A program made the position numbers and the translations under genes. Of a stretch of DNA of 64,000 bases, positions 43,409 through 52,304 are shown in pieces. Below the pieces are notes generated by a model. That model did no database searches, was not told the origin of the DNA, and was given only the letters and a program-made list of their open reading frames with translations. Position 1 is the stretch's first letter; the number at the start of each line of letters is the position of its first letter. The DNA comes from Acidobacteriota bacterium (GTDB lineage: Bacteria; Actinomycetota; Acidimicrobiia; Spongiisociales; UBA5794): the NCBI GenBank assembly GCA_022562055.1, contig JADFQA010000008.1, positions 24,327-88,326 on the forward strand. The letters are read 5' to 3'.

Positions 43409-43430
43409 TTCCCTTACAGTTCTCTCACAC
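43409..43430 (+). promoter_or_regulatory. 11-bp direct repeat upstream of the response-regulator gene
   Basis: TTCCCTTACAG (43409-43419) is immediately followed by TTCTCTCACAC (43420-43430); 8 of 11 bases match. Abutting 11-bp repeats are typical targets of OmpR/PhoB-type regulators, so this may be an autoregulatory site about 40 bp before the start. Confidence 0.4.
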
Positions 43431-43470
43431 AACGTACCGATGATTGATGTAGATGCCTTGGGAGGCAAGC

Positions 43471-44142
43471 GTGAGCCACGGAACCGTGCTGTTGATCGAA
43501 GATGACCCCGACATCGCGGATCTTCTTGAAATGACCTTCGAACAGGAAGGGTTCCGGCTCGTGCATTGCGACACCGGCGAAAAAGGTCTGCAACGTCTTG
43601 AGCAGCGCGACATCCGTGCGGTTCTTCTCGATGTTGGCCTCCCCGGGATCGACGGGCACGAGGTGTGTCGGCGCATCCGTTCATCGACAGACGTCCCGGT
43701 GCTGATGCTCACTGCTCGCGACGGAGAGATCGACACCGTTGTGGGCCTTGAGATAGGCGCGGACGACTACATCACGAAACCTTTCTCACCTCGCGAGGTC
43801 GTTGCGAGGGTCAAAGCGGTGCTGCGCCGGTCAGAGGAGAAAGTCGCCGCGCCTGAGACCGTCGAGGTGGACGGTTGGCGTTTTGACTCAGGGCGTCGTG
43901 ACGTCACTAGCCCCGACGGATCGGTCGTTCGTCCCACGGCTCGCGAGTTCGACCTTGTGTGGTACCTGGCGACTCGACCCGGGCTTGTGTTATCTCGTAG
44001 CCAGATCCTTGAGGCCGTGTGGGGGTACGACTACTTTGGAGAAACCAGGACGGTCGATGTCCACATCCGTCAGCTCCGAAAGAAGCTTGACGGCGTACCG
44101 ATCGAGACAGTGTGGGGTGTCGGTTACCGGTTGGGGGCGTAG
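43471..44142 (+). CDS. OmpR/PhoB-family response regulator
   Basis: A 223-residue two-domain regulator. The receiver has the acidic pair (EDDPD), the phosphoacceptor aspartate 54 in LLDVGLPGIDG, and the lysine in DDYITKPF. The winged-helix DNA-binding domain (TAREFDLVWYLATRPG ... TVDVHIRQLRKKL ... VWGVGYRLG) follows. The GTG start has a strong GGGAGG 6 nt upstream; an earlier ATG (43453) lies in front of that site. The sensor kinase begins directly after the stop. The signal is unknown. Confidence 0.94.
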   Translation: MSHGTVLLIEDDPDIADLLEMTFEQEGFRLVHCDTGEKGLQRLEQRDIRAVLLDVGLPGIDGHEVCRRIRSSTDVPVLMLTARDGEIDTVVGLEIGADDYITKPFSPREVVARVKAVLRRSEEKVAAPETVEVDGWRFDSGRRDVTSPDGSVVRPTAREFDLVWYLATRPGLVLSRSQILEAVWGYDYFGETRTVDVHIRQLRKKLDGVPIETVWGVGYRLGA

Positions 44143-45531
44143 ATGCGGGTTCGTCTGCTCATCGGCACTCTGGTGGTCGCGCTGCTCATGCTGGTGGTTG
44201 GGGGAGCGGCTGCTGTGAGTATCCAACGCAACGTGACCGCGGACGCTCAGGACGAGCTGTTCGAGGAGGCAAACCAGATCGCTCGGGTACTCGGACGAAT
44301 CGAGACCGAGGGTCAACGACTGAGAAACGTGCAGATCCTCAACTTCGGTCAGCGACAGCTCGTAAATGCCCTCGCCACGGTCGGTAACTACGACTATCTA
44401 GAGGTAGGGATTATCACAGAGCGCGGGTTGCGGATAGCCGAGGATGACGCGGTACTACTACCTATCCTTGAGGGTCAGCTCACAGATCGAGCGGTTCAGC
44501 AGGTCGATGTCGATGGCGAACCGGTCAACGTTGCGGTTCGTATCATTGCCAACCTTGACCGCGAGATCGTCATTGCGATCGGTTCGCGTGCCGGTGTTGT
44601 CGACCGGCAGCTTTTCACACGGCCGATGGTCATTGCGACGATTGTCGGTGTTCTTGCCGCGATCTCGCTATCTCTTCTGGTGTCACAGCAGCTTGGGAAA
44701 CGGATCGACGCACTGTCGGACGCAGCACAAGTGATCGCCGCCGGCGATTTTTCGGCCCGAGTAGACATCAGCGGGAGTGATGAAATTGCCGCCCTAGCGT
44801 CAGCTTTTAACGAGATGGCCGCGGGCCTGGCAGATGCCAAACGTCGCGAGCGAGACTTCCTCATGAGCGTCGGTCACGATCTACGAACACCTCTTACCAC
44901 CATCCGCGGGTATGCGGAAGCGCTCGATGATGGACGCGTCGATGCGGAGCACCTGCCGAGAGTTGCATCGGTGCTCCACACTCAAACGCAGAGGTTGTCG
45001 CGTCTTATCGAAGACTTGATGCTGCTTTCACGCCTCCAAGCACAGGAATTCACCCTACGTTATGAATCCGTCGACTTGACTGCACATCTCGAAGCCGCAG
45101 TCGCCGCTCTGACCGAAAGGGCCGAGACGCTCCACATTGCAGTGAACTCAGACCTTGCGGTTGTGTCAATGGGTCAAACTGATCCCGATCGAATCAGCCA
45201 GATCGTGGGCAACCTCGTCGACAACGCTTTGCGATACACACCCGAAGGCGGAACGATCACGGTCGGGTTGGGGACAGTCACGCACGGAGGTTGTGAAATC
45301 TCGGTGTCTGACACCGGTCCGGGCATCGACGCAGACGACCTTCCGCACGTTTTCGAGCGGCTTTATGTTGCCCAGCGTTATCAGGCGCTGCGGCCCGAGG
45401 GCAGCGGTCTCGGCCTGGCGATTGTTCAACAGTTGGTGACAGCACTCGGTGGTTCGGTCTCTGTTGAGTCGGAGCTTGGTGTCGGTACGACGGTACGTGT
45501 CACGATTCCATGGACGACGTCACGAGCCTAG
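44143..45531 (+). CDS. Sensor histidine kinase
   Basis: A 462-residue membrane kinase. TM1 (5-25) and TM2 (about 161-183) flank an outside sensor domain of about 135 residues with no cysteines. A HAMP linker, then the dimerisation domain with H245 in VGHDLRTPLTTIRGYAEAL, and the ATPase domain with N box (NLVDNALRYTPEG), G1 (DTGPGI) and G2 (GSGLGLAIV) follow. It pairs with the regulator just upstream (adjacent codons, TAGATG). The last base of its stop begins the first of two 20-bp repeats. Confidence 0.94.
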   Translation: MRVRLLIGTLVVALLMLVVGGAAAVSIQRNVTADAQDELFEEANQIARVLGRIETEGQRLRNVQILNFGQRQLVNALATVGNYDYLEVGIITERGLRIAEDDAVLLPILEGQLTDRAVQQVDVDGEPVNVAVRIIANLDREIVIAIGSRAGVVDRQLFTRPMVIATIVGVLAAISLSLLVSQQLGKRIDALSDAAQVIAAGDFSARVDISGSDEIAALASAFNEMAAGLADAKRRERDFLMSVGHDLRTPLTTIRGYAEALDDGRVDAEHLPRVASVLHTQTQRLSRLIEDLMLLSRLQAQEFTLRYESVDLTAHLEAAVAALTERAETLHIAVNSDLAVVSMGQTDPDRISQIVGNLVDNALRYTPEGGTITVGLGTVTHGGCEISVSDTGPGIDADDLPHVFERLYVAQRYQALRPEGSGLGLAIVQQLVTALGGSVSVESELGVGTTVRVTIPWTTSRA

Positions 45532-45571
45532 GTCGATGTTTAAAGACCGAGGGTCGATGTTCAAGGACCGA
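45531..45571 (+). repeat. Tandem 20-bp direct repeat upstream of the cytochrome c/trp operon
   Basis: GGTCGATGTTTAAAGACCGA (45531-45550) and GGTCGATGTTCAAGGACCGA (45552-45571) match at 18 of 20 positions with a 21-bp period, about two helical turns. Each copy also has GGTC...GACC ends, so it is partly palindromic. They end 12 bp before a TACACT -10, where an activator or repressor would bind. Confidence 0.7.
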
Positions 45572-45583
45572 CGGTACGTCCCC

Positions 45584-45596
45584 TACACTTGCCACC
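45584..45596 (+). promoter_or_regulatory. Leaderless-type -10 for the cytochrome c-trpCFBA operon
   Basis: TACACT (45584-45589) is followed by 7 nt and then ATG 45597; no Shine-Dalgarno is seen. It is the nearest promoter candidate for the trpCFBA genes. Confidence 0.5.
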
Positions 45597-45908
45597 ATGC
45601 ACCGCCGCCTCATCCTGCTTGCATTTGTTGTTTTCATGGTCGTATCGAGCTGTGGCACCTCGACTGAGGGCAAGTTTGGCCAAGAACTCTTTCAGGCGAC
45701 GTGCGCCAAGTGTCACAGCCGTGACTTGGGCGGCGGCATCGGACCCGCCATCGGTCCGCAGTCCAACGCTGCCACTGCACTGTCTGACGAGCAGATCGGT
45801 AACACGATCCGCATTGGGCCGGGGCGGATGCCTTCCTTCAAACAACTCAGCGGCGACCAGATCGACTCGCTCATAACGTATATCCGGTCGGTACAGGGTG
45901 GTGGCTAG
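45597..45908 (+). CDS. Lipoprotein cytochrome c, mono-haem
   Basis: A 103-residue class I cytochrome c. A signal with lipobox (VVSSCG, cysteine near residue 19) anchors it outside the membrane. CAKCH binds haem covalently, and the methionine in GRMPSF is the probable sixth ligand. It resembles small electron carriers to terminal oxidases. Its TAG stop overlaps the trpC GTG (TAGTG), so it is translated together with the trp genes, an unexpected partnership. CcdA at 40.1 kb could serve its maturation. Confidence 0.88.
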   Translation: MHRRLILLAFVVFMVVSSCGTSTEGKFGQELFQATCAKCHSRDLGGGIGPAIGPQSNAATALSDEQIGNTIRIGPGRMPSFKQLSGDQIDSLITYIRSVQGGG

Positions 45909-46675
45909 TGATTCTTGATGACATCGTGGCCTCGACGAGGCGCCGAATAGCGCCGCTCCAAAAGCAACGAACAGAGCTGCGCCGCGCGGCTCTCGATGCA
46001 GAGCCGGCACGATCGCTGTCTGACGCGCTGACGTGTCTCGGACTCCAGGTGATAGCCGAGATCAAACGTCGGTCGCCGTCCGCTGGACAACTGGATGTTG
46101 ACCTCGTTCCTCAGGACCTAGCGACGATTTATGTTGCAGGTGGAGCGGCAGCGATCTCGGTCCTCACCGAACCCGAATACTTCGGTGGATCCGCCGACGA
46201 TCTCGTTGACGTGCGATCTGTTGTCGACGTGCCGATCCTTCGCAAGGACTTCATTGTGGATAGCGCGCAAATATATGAGGCCAAGATCCTCGGTGCCGAT
46301 GCGGTGCTGCTCATCGTCGCGATACTGGACGACGAGGTACTTGGTGCGCTGCACGATGCCGCGGCGTCGGTTGGCCTCGAGGTGCTTGTCGAAGCACACT
46401 CTGAGGAAGAGGCCCTGCGGGCCGTGGCCATGGGAGCGAAAATTGTTGGCATAAACAACCGCGACCTCACCACATTCGCGACCGACCTGTCCACCGGGGA
46501 GCAGATCGTACCGATCATCCGAGATGCGTCGGTTACGGTCGGCGAGAGCGGGGTCTCCAACCTCGAGGGGGCGTCGCGGATGGCCGTTGCCGGCTTTGAC
46601 GCCATCCTCGTCGGTGAGGCGCTGGTGCGTTCGGACGACCCTGCGGCGCTGATCACCACACTGGGTTCGGTGTGA
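45908..46675 (+). CDS. trpC: Indole-3-glycerol phosphate synthase
   Basis: A 255-residue TIM-barrel enzyme that closes the indole ring in tryptophan synthesis. VIAEIKRRSPSAG holds the catalytic lysine, VLTEPEYFGGS and PILRKDFIVD the second lysine, and GINNRDLTTF and VGESGV the phosphate-binding glycine turns. A GTG start overlaps the cytochrome c stop. The stop overlaps trpF. It is a separate TrpC, not a TrpC-TrpF fusion. Confidence 0.95.
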   Translation: MILDDIVASTRRRIAPLQKQRTELRRAALDAEPARSLSDALTCLGLQVIAEIKRRSPSAGQLDVDLVPQDLATIYVAGGAAAISVLTEPEYFGGSADDLVDVRSVVDVPILRKDFIVDSAQIYEAKILGADAVLLIVAILDDEVLGALHDAAASVGLEVLVEAHSEEEALRAVAMGAKIVGINNRDLTTFATDLSTGEQIVPIIRDASVTVGESGVSNLEGASRMAVAGFDAILVGEALVRSDDPAALITTLGSV

Positions 46676-47283
46676 CTGTGTGGGTCAAGGTATGTGGCAT
46701 GACGAATGTCGGTGATGTGCGCCACGCTGTTGAGGCCGGCGCAGATGCCATCGGGATCATCGTTGCAGCGTCCAGCGTGCGCCGTGTACACACCGACGAG
46801 GTTGGGCTCCTTGTCGCCGCCGCAGGTGGCGTGACGACGGTGCTCGTGTCAGCGCACCAAGCGCCGTCCGATGTCCTTCTCATTGCCGAGGATGCGGGTT
46901 TTGACTGGATACAACCACACGGTCAGCATCAGGCGGCGGTGCTCAATCTGGCAGCCGAGCGCGGGTTCGGCGTCCTTGCGCCGGTGCGCGTTACGTCAGG
47001 CGAAATCGACCTGGATCAGCTTGCAGACGACGTTACTCCGCTCCTCGATATGCACGTCGAAGGTTTCGACGGGGGGACTGGCGTTACCTTCGACTGGGCG
47101 CCCACGAAGAACATCGGCAGAGACTTCGTGTTAGCGGGTGGCCTCGGACCCCACAACGTGCAGTCTGCAATCATGACCGCAGACCCGTGGGGCGTGGATG
47201 CGGTGACGATGTTGGAGTCTGCACCGGGCATCAAGAACCCCGCTAAGGTCACCAGCTTTATACAGAAGGCGAAAGCGCTATGA
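46672..47283 (+). CDS. trpF: Phosphoribosylanthranilate isomerase
   Basis: A 203-residue TIM-barrel isomerase. [16 protein letters not shown] carries the catalytic cysteine, [12 protein letters not shown] the catalytic aspartate, and [10 protein letters not shown] and the ESAPGIKN region bind phosphate. GTG overlaps the trpC stop (GTGA), and the stop overlaps trpB (ATGA). Confidence 0.94.
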   Translation: MTVWVKVCGMTNVGDVRHAVEAGADAIGIIVAASSVRRVHTDEVGLLVAAAGGVTTVLVSAHQAPSDVLLIAEDAGFDWIQPHGQHQAAVLNLAAERGFGVLAPVRVTSGEIDLDQLADDVTPLLDMHVEGFDGGTGVTFDWAPTKNIGRDFVLAGGLGPHNVQSAIMTADPWGVDAVTMLESAPGIKNPAKVTSFIQKAKAL

Positions 47284-48476
47284 GGGAATACCGGCCAGAC
47301 GCAACGGGTCGCTTTGGCGACTACGGCGGCCAGTTTGCACCCGAAACTCTGATGCCGGCGTTGCAGGAACTCGAGGCTGAATTCGACCAGGCCTGGCAAG
47401 ACGAGTCATTTCATGAAGAACTCGACCAGCTCTATGTCTCCTACGTCGGTCGTCCCACGCCGGTGTATTTCGCGGCCCGACTATCCAAGATGGTGGGTAC
47501 GGACGTCTACCTCAAGCGCGAGGACCTTGCCCACACCGGTGCACACAAGATCAACAACACCTTGGGGCAGGCGCTCCTGGCAAAACGGATGGGGAAACCG
47601 CGCGTCGTTGCTGAGACAGGGGCCGGTCAGCACGGTGTTGCAACGGCGACCGCGTGTGCCCTGCTCGGGCTGCAGTGCGTTGTGTTCATGGGTACCAAGG
47701 ACATCGACCGTCAAGCTCTCAACGTCTACCGGATGCGGCTTCTCGGCGCAGAAGTTGTTCCGGTGACGAAGGGTGCCGGGACCCTAAAGGACGCGGTATC
47801 AGAGGCGTTCCGTGACTGGGTTGCATCCGTCGAGACGACGCACTACATCATCGGTTCTGTTGTCGGCCCGCACCCATTCCCATACATCGTGCGCGAGTTC
47901 CAAAAAGTGATCGGGGAAGAGTTGCGTGAGCAGATGACGGGAGAGTCCGATTCGCTACCGAGCCCCGACGTGATAGTCGCCAGCGTCGGTGGGGGATCGA
48001 ACGCAATGGGGATCTTCTACCCGTGGATAGATAAGGGGATCGACCTAGTCGGTGTCGAAGCCGCCGGCCTCGGACTCGGATCGGGAAAGCACGGCGCATC
48101 GCTCGTCGCCGGGTCTCCCGGAGTGCTGCACGGCGCTCGCACCTACATGTTGCAGGACCTCAACGGGCAAGTGATCGAGGCACACTCAATCTCCGCTGGT
48201 CTCGACTACCCAGGATCCGGTCCCGAACACGCCTACTTTCGTGACCAGGGCATCGCCCGGTACGTCGCGGTCACCGACGCCGAGGCGCTCGCCGCCTTCC
48301 GCCAATTCTCCGAGCTCGAGGGCATTATTCCGGCACTCGAATCGGCGCACGCCATTGCGTGGGTGATACGCGAGGCCGGCTCGCTTGTCGGCCAGACAGT
48401 GGTCATAAACCTGTCGGGGCGGGGGGACAAGGACGTCCAACAGGTGTTGGCGATGACCGAGGCCGGCTCGCAGTGA
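47280..48476 (+). CDS. trpB: Tryptophan synthase beta subunit
   Basis: A 398-residue PLP enzyme that joins indole and serine. It opens with [19 protein letters not shown], has the PLP lysine in [15 protein letters not shown] near residue 85, and [10 protein letters not shown] as the phosphate loop. GSGPEH near 310 marks the TrpB1 (TrpA-dependent) type. It is translationally coupled to trpF and trpA. Confidence 0.96.
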   Translation: MREYRPDATGRFGDYGGQFAPETLMPALQELEAEFDQAWQDESFHEELDQLYVSYVGRPTPVYFAARLSKMVGTDVYLKREDLAHTGAHKINNTLGQALLAKRMGKPRVVAETGAGQHGVATATACALLGLQCVVFMGTKDIDRQALNVYRMRLLGAEVVPVTKGAGTLKDAVSEAFRDWVASVETTHYIIGSVVGPHPFPYIVREFQKVIGEELREQMTGESDSLPSPDVIVASVGGGSNAMGIFYPWIDKGIDLVGVEAAGLGLGSGKHGASLVAGSPGVLHGARTYMLQDLNGQVIEAHSISAGLDYPGSGPEHAYFRDQGIARYVAVTDAEALAAFRQFSELEGIIPALESAHAIAWVIREAGSLVGQTVVINLSGRGDKDVQQVLAMTEAGSQ

Positions 48477-49279
48477 CCGGTAAAGATCGGCTGCGAAGCC
48501 TCTTCAACAAGGCGAAGGCTGAAAACAGGGCCGTGTTCCTTCCCTATCTCACGGCTGGGCTGCCATCACCGAAAGACTCTGTTGCGATGTTTGAGGCGAT
48601 GGCCGCGGCGGGTGCGGATGGCTTCGAGGTTGGCTTCCCGTACTCCGATCCTCTGATGGACGGCCCCACGATTCACGCCGCGGGGCTGCGAGCTCTCCAA
48701 CAGGGCACCACGCTTGACGTCGCGTTCGACATTGTCGGGGACATCGTCGACAAAACAGGCAAACCGGTGATCGTGATGACGTATGTGAACCCGGTGCTCG
48801 CGGTCGGCGTTCAAACGTTTGTTGATCGACTCGTCGATCGTGGCGCTTGCGCGCTGATCGTGGCAGACATCGCCGTTGGCGAGACCGCCGACATCGCGGC
48901 CGCATGTGCCAAAAGGGGGATTGGCTATGTACAGTTCGTCGCGCCGACCACCGGAAGCGAACGGCTCGAGAAGGTTGTTGCTGACGATCCGGTGTTCATC
49001 TATGGAATTGCCGAACTTGGCGTTACCGGGGAGCGAAGCGAAGGTTCGCGCAATCTGAACACCCTCGCCGAGAAGGTCCGCGCTGTCTCTGCAATCCCAC
49101 TCGTCTTTGGAGTTGGCATCTCAACACCGCCGCAGGCCGCGGCCGCGGCAGCCGTCGGCGACGGTGTGATCGTGGGATCGGCCTTGGTGCGGCGTGTGCT
49201 TGAGGCGTCGACCACGACCGACGCGGTGTCTCAGCTTGGCGCGGACACCGCAGAATTCGCGAAGTCGATGGTCCGCTAG
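48473..49279 (+). CDS. trpA: Tryptophan synthase alpha subunit
   Basis: A 268-residue TIM barrel that splits indole-3-glycerol phosphate and passes indole to TrpB. It carries [14 protein letters not shown] near residue 20, the catalytic glutamate in [17 protein letters not shown] and the catalytic aspartate in [20 protein letters not shown] binds phosphate. The usual 'G.TG.R' loop reads GVTGERSEG. The GTG overlapping the trpB stop is chosen over earlier in-frame codons inside trpB. Last gene of the operon; its stop codon lies in an inverted repeat (CCGCTAG/CTAGCGG, 49273-49311). Confidence 0.94.
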   Translation: MTGKDRLRSLFNKAKAENRAVFLPYLTAGLPSPKDSVAMFEAMAAAGADGFEVGFPYSDPLMDGPTIHAAGLRALQQGTTLDVAFDIVGDIVDKTGKPVIVMTYVNPVLAVGVQTFVDRLVDRGACALIVADIAVGETADIAAACAKRGIGYVQFVAPTTGSERLEKVVADDPVFIYGIAELGVTGERSEGSRNLNTLAEKVRAVSAIPLVFGVGISTPPQAAAAAAVGDGVIVGSALVRRVLEASTTTDAVSQLGADTAEFAKSMVR

Positions 49280-49533
49280 CGCGACAGCCGCTGCATGGTG
49301 TGGTCTAGCGGCGGACAGCCGCTGCATCCGTAGTCCGCGGCAGGTCACGTGGCGCTCATAACGGACTAGTCATCCTGGGACACGTTGAACCATTCTCGAC
49401 AAATGGGGCGGTCCGAGCGATCCTTTGCGGACGGAGTTTATCGCTAATCCCCTTCGGCGACTTCTCCTAGAACATCGTGCGGTTCGTCCTACGGTTTCGA
49501 ACGCACCATACCCGGGGCGGACGGCGTTGTTCC
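49280..49533 (+). other. Non-coding region after trpA with short repeats and hairpins
   Basis: No convincing gene. GACAGCCGCTGCAT occurs twice (49283-49296 and 49314-49327, 31-bp period). GTGCG-TTCG (49477-49486) can pair with CGAA-CGCAC (49498-49506) in a bulged 9-bp stem. The stretch may be a long 3' untranslated region of the trp operon or hold a small RNA. Confidence 0.4.
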
Positions 49534-49571
49534 ACGCAAGGAGCGGACCTCTACGGGTCCGCTTCTTGCGT
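49534..49571 (+). terminator. Strong stem-loop terminator of the trp operon
   Basis: ACGCAAGGAGCGGACC (49534-49549) pairs with 49556-49571 over 16 bp, with one G-U pair and a 6-nt loop, followed by T-rich TGTACCGTTTGTTTTG. On the minus strand the wobble becomes an A-C mismatch, so it suits plus-strand termination better, but it also lies just beyond the 3' end of tRNA-Leu. Confidence 0.75.
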
Positions 49572-49587
49572 TGTACCGTTTGTTTTG

Positions 49588-49671
49588 TACCGGGAGGGGG
49601 ACTTGAACCCCCACGGGCTTGCGCCCAACGGATTTTGAGTCCGTCGCGTCTACCGATTCCGCCACCCCGGC
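49588..49671 (-). tRNA. tRNA-Leu (anticodon CAA)
   Basis: Read on the minus strand, the sequence starts GCCGGGGTGGCGGAATCGG and folds into a class II cloverleaf: acceptor GCCGGGG with TCCCGGT, anticodon loop CTCAAAA (CAA at 49637-49635, reading UUG codons), a long variable arm (TGGGCGCAAGCCCG) and T-arm GGGGGTTCAAGTCCCCC. The discriminator is A, as for leucine. CCA is not encoded (CAA follows). Confidence 0.95.
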
Positions 49672-49716
49672 TTGTGGTGAGCGACAGGTTAGGCGATCTT
49701 GCATCGCGACGAGTCG

Positions 49717-49728
49717 TACAATGCATCG
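49717..49728 (+). promoter_or_regulatory. Leaderless-type -10 for the 49.7-kb gene
   Basis: TACAAT (49717-49722) lies 6 nt before ATG 49729, with no Shine-Dalgarno. Confidence 0.5.
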
Positions 49729-50004
49729 ATGGAGAAGAACGAAAAGAAGCTGTTCGCCATCATGGACGAACTGGCTCAGCTCGCGCGGGCAACGGACCAG
49801 CTTGGTCACGAACTATCGATTCATGAGCATCTCCATGATGACGCAAGGCGAGATGCCCTCGTGTCCGACAACCCATTCGATCGCGAAGACGCCAGAATCA
49901 CAAGGCAGGATGTCGAGCGGATGCGGCGCGAAATTCTCCGGTTAGAAAAGAGAAGCGCAAAACTCGACGCAAAAAGGGAAGAATTGCTCTCGAAACTCGA
50001 TTGA
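49729..50004 (+). CDS. Small coiled-coil protein of unknown function
   Basis: A 91-residue highly charged, helical protein (starts MEKNEKKLFAIMDELAQLAR). Residues about 55-90 form a heptad-rich coiled coil (RQDVERMRREILRLEKRSAK). It has no cysteines and no membrane segment. No family is recognised. It lies between the tRNA and the Tad locus and is followed by a weak hairpin (GGACT 50024-50028 with AGTCC 50039-50043, then TTT). Confidence 0.6.
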   Translation: MEKNEKKLFAIMDELAQLARATDQLGHELSIHEHLHDDARRDALVSDNPFDREDARITRQDVERMRREILRLEKRSAKLDAKREELLSKLD

Positions 50005-50053
50005 CAGCCGATGTACCAGGAGGGGACTGCACCGAAATAGTCCTTTAGGCCTC

Positions 50054-50082
50054 TTCCAATTAACACGGAGAGTGTCTATACT
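50054..50082 (+). promoter_or_regulatory. Candidate promoter of the tadE-tadG genes
   Basis: TTCCAA (50054-50059) and TATACT (50077-50082) are 17 bp apart in an A/T-rich stretch. Transcription would start near 50089, giving a leader of about 65 nt before tadE. Confidence 0.5.
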
Positions 50083-50153
50083 GTACCGAACGCTTGCTAA
50101 ATACGGTCGCAGCGGTGGATAATGCCACAAATAGTAGTTACACGTGGGGTGCG

Positions 50154-50783
50154 ATGATGGGCTTCAGTACATTCACACAGAAACGTTCAGACGAGCGCGG
50201 GTCGTCCTTGGTGGAGTTCTCCATTGTGGCTTCGCTGATGTTCATGCTCCTGTTCGGGATCATCGAGTTCGGTCTTGCGTTCCGCGATCGTCTCACCGTC
50301 ACCAACGCTGTGCAGGGTTCTGCTCGCGTGGTATCGGCTCTCGGTGATGACCCGATCTCAGATTACGAGATGCTTCTGTCGCTCGAACAATCTCTTGGGA
50401 TCCTTCCCGGTCAGGCAATCGGCATTGTCAAGTACGTCGATGTTTACCTCGCCGACAACGACGGGAATCCGGTGGGTTCGTGTGCTGCCGGAGGCGGAAG
50501 TCTGTGCAACCGCTACACCTGGGCGCCGAGCGGTGGGATCTGCGATTGGGTGCCATGCCCAGACGCTGCTAATGGGTACAGCTCTTGGACATGGCCACCG
50601 GTGGGGCGTGATGTCGAACTCCCCGGTCTTGACGTGATTGCGGTGCGAGTCACGTACGCTCACCAATGGGTGACCGGCGGCATCGTGCCGCTGCCGAACG
50701 TTGATTGCGACGGCACGCCTGGGTCGGGGTGTTGGGCGGACACCGCGGTGATGCGTCTCGAGCCGCAAGTGTTCCAACCGTGA
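50154..50783 (+). CDS. TadE-like pseudopilin
   Basis: A 209-residue protein with a TadE N-terminus: RSDERGSSLVEFSIVASLMFMLLFGIIEFG, a glycine before a Ser/Glu-containing helix of about 25 hydrophobic residues, as in minor pilins processed by a TadV-type peptidase. The outside domain contains five cysteines in two clusters (CAAGGGSLC, CDWVPC), likely disulfides, and many Trp/Pro. ATG 50154 or 50157 is the start. The stop overlaps the next gene (GTGA). Confidence 0.82.
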   Translation: MMGFSTFTQKRSDERGSSLVEFSIVASLMFMLLFGIIEFGLAFRDRLTVTNAVQGSARVVSALGDDPISDYEMLLSLEQSLGILPGQAIGIVKYVDVYLADNDGNPVGSCAAGGGSLCNRYTWAPSGGICDWVPCPDAANGYSSWTWPPVGRDVELPGLDVIAVRVTYAHQWVTGGIVPLPNVDCDGTPGSGCWADTAVMRLEPQVFQP

Positions 50784-52240
50784 GAGAGATCACACGGATT
50801 CTCCCAAAGAGGTTCCGCGGGGATGACGAGGGTGGTGCGGTCCTTGTTCTCGCTGCTGCGTCGCTGCTCGTGATGATCGGTATGGCCGGTCTGTCAGTTG
50901 ACCTCGGCTGGCTGTACTTCAAGGGTGCGCAGGCACAGAACGCTGCCGAAGCAGCCGCGCTCGCTGGTGTTGTGCACATGCCGCAACCCTCAAGCAGTTC
51001 ATTTGTCGGGGGCGAGGCGTGGAACACCGCGCTAGACGTTGCGTCTCGCGACGGGTTTTCAGGTGGTGTGACGCCGGCGGAGATCCCCGGACGTCCGAAC
51101 CGTCTCGGTGTGACTGTCACCTCGACCGTGCCGACGTTCTTCATGCGGGTGTTTGGATTAAACAGCGTCACCATGACCCGCGACGCGATCGCGGAACAAT
51201 TGCCTCCGCTCAAACTGGGATCCGACGAACCATCGCTCGGTGGTGTCGGGGAAGCGTTCTGGGTTGCCATCAACGGTGAAGAGGAATTGAAGGCGAACGG
51301 CGATCCCTTCTCAACACGCTGCAACTCATCCAACTGTGGTGGAACCCAGAACGGGGAGTACAAGAACCCGGCGTACCACTACGCCATCGAAGTGCCCACC
51401 GACCAAATCGGGCGATCTCTCACCTTGCAGGTGTACGACGGTCCGCACTGGAGCGGCAACTTCAACGATTTCATCAACAACGGCGACGCTGAAGCCACCG
51501 GTGACAGAATCGACCGCGACATTGATATCCAGTTCATACTGCATGCTCCGGACCAAACCCCAAATAATCCGCAGGACAACCCAGTCATCTCCGGTTGTAC
51601 CCGGACGTTCACCGAAGCGCCGTCCGAGACATCTCCGGGTGTGCAAGCGTGGAGTTCGGTGTGCAGCTTTACTGCTGTCTCGGGCATCTACGTTCTGACC
51701 GTCGCGGTTGACGGCGACGACCGGGCAATTTCCGACTTTGCGCTTCGTGTCACCGGTTACGGCTCGGGTACTACGCCTGCCATCTACGGGCTCGGCGCCA
51801 TGTCCCTCGACATGGTCGAGGCTGGAACAGCGCCGAACTTCAAGATCTTGAAACTCGAAGAGATCTACGCCGGCTCGCAGTTGATCATCTCGTTGTTCGA
51901 CCCTGGCGATGTCTCGGGAGGGTTTGCGAATCTGCGGTTTGTCGGGGACGGGAGTTCGCTTGAGTGCGAGGTCCGCATCAGATCGCTAGATGGCAACACC
52001 ATTTTGTCCAACTGGGGGCCAGATGACTCACCGGGTGTGGCACCGTGTTTCTTGAACACGTCGGGCCAACGGTTTAACGGTCAGTGGGTTGACTTCAAGT
52101 TCGATGTTCCCGCGGCGTGGACGTGTCCAACGGATTGTTGGATGGACATTGACTACGGATTCGCTGCCGGTGCCAACGTGACGGAGCGAACAACCTGGGT
52201 GGCCAGGGTTAACGGCGAACCGATTCACCTTATCCCATAA
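50780..52240 (+). CDS. TadG-like protein with a large extracellular domain
   Basis: A 486-residue protein. The N-terminus DEGGAVLVLAAASLLVMIGMAGLSVDLGWLYFKGAQAQNAAEAAALAG is the TadG/TadE 'putative Flp pilus assembly' helix with its NAAxAAALAG end. The remaining 420 residues are extracellular and rich in Gly, Asp and Ser, with four conserved-looking cysteines in pairs; no domain is recognised and no von Willebrand MIDAS motif is seen. It may be a surface adhesin or anchor. It is coupled to tadE by GTGA. The 76 bp after it carry the polA promoter. Confidence 0.78.
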   Translation: MREITRILPKRFRGDDEGGAVLVLAAASLLVMIGMAGLSVDLGWLYFKGAQAQNAAEAAALAGVVHMPQPSSSSFVGGEAWNTALDVASRDGFSGGVTPAEIPGRPNRLGVTVTSTVPTFFMRVFGLNSVTMTRDAIAEQLPPLKLGSDEPSLGGVGEAFWVAINGEEELKANGDPFSTRCNSSNCGGTQNGEYKNPAYHYAIEVPTDQIGRSLTLQVYDGPHWSGNFNDFINNGDAEATGDRIDRDIDIQFILHAPDQTPNNPQDNPVISGCTRTFTEAPSETSPGVQAWSSVCSFTAVSGIYVLTVAVDGDDRAISDFALRVTGYGSGTTPAIYGLGAMSLDMVEAGTAPNFKILKLEEIYAGSQLIISLFDPGDVSGGFANLRFVGDGSSLECEVRIRSLDGNTILSNWGPDDSPGVAPCFLNTSGQRFNGQWVDFKFDVPAAWTCPTDCWMDIDYGFAAGANVTERTTWVARVNGEPIHLIP

Positions 52241-52304
52241 CACCCGGTTCGTCGGGACGCGCTTGGCTATGTAGGACCGTAGAGGCGCACACCGAAGCGG
52301 TGAT

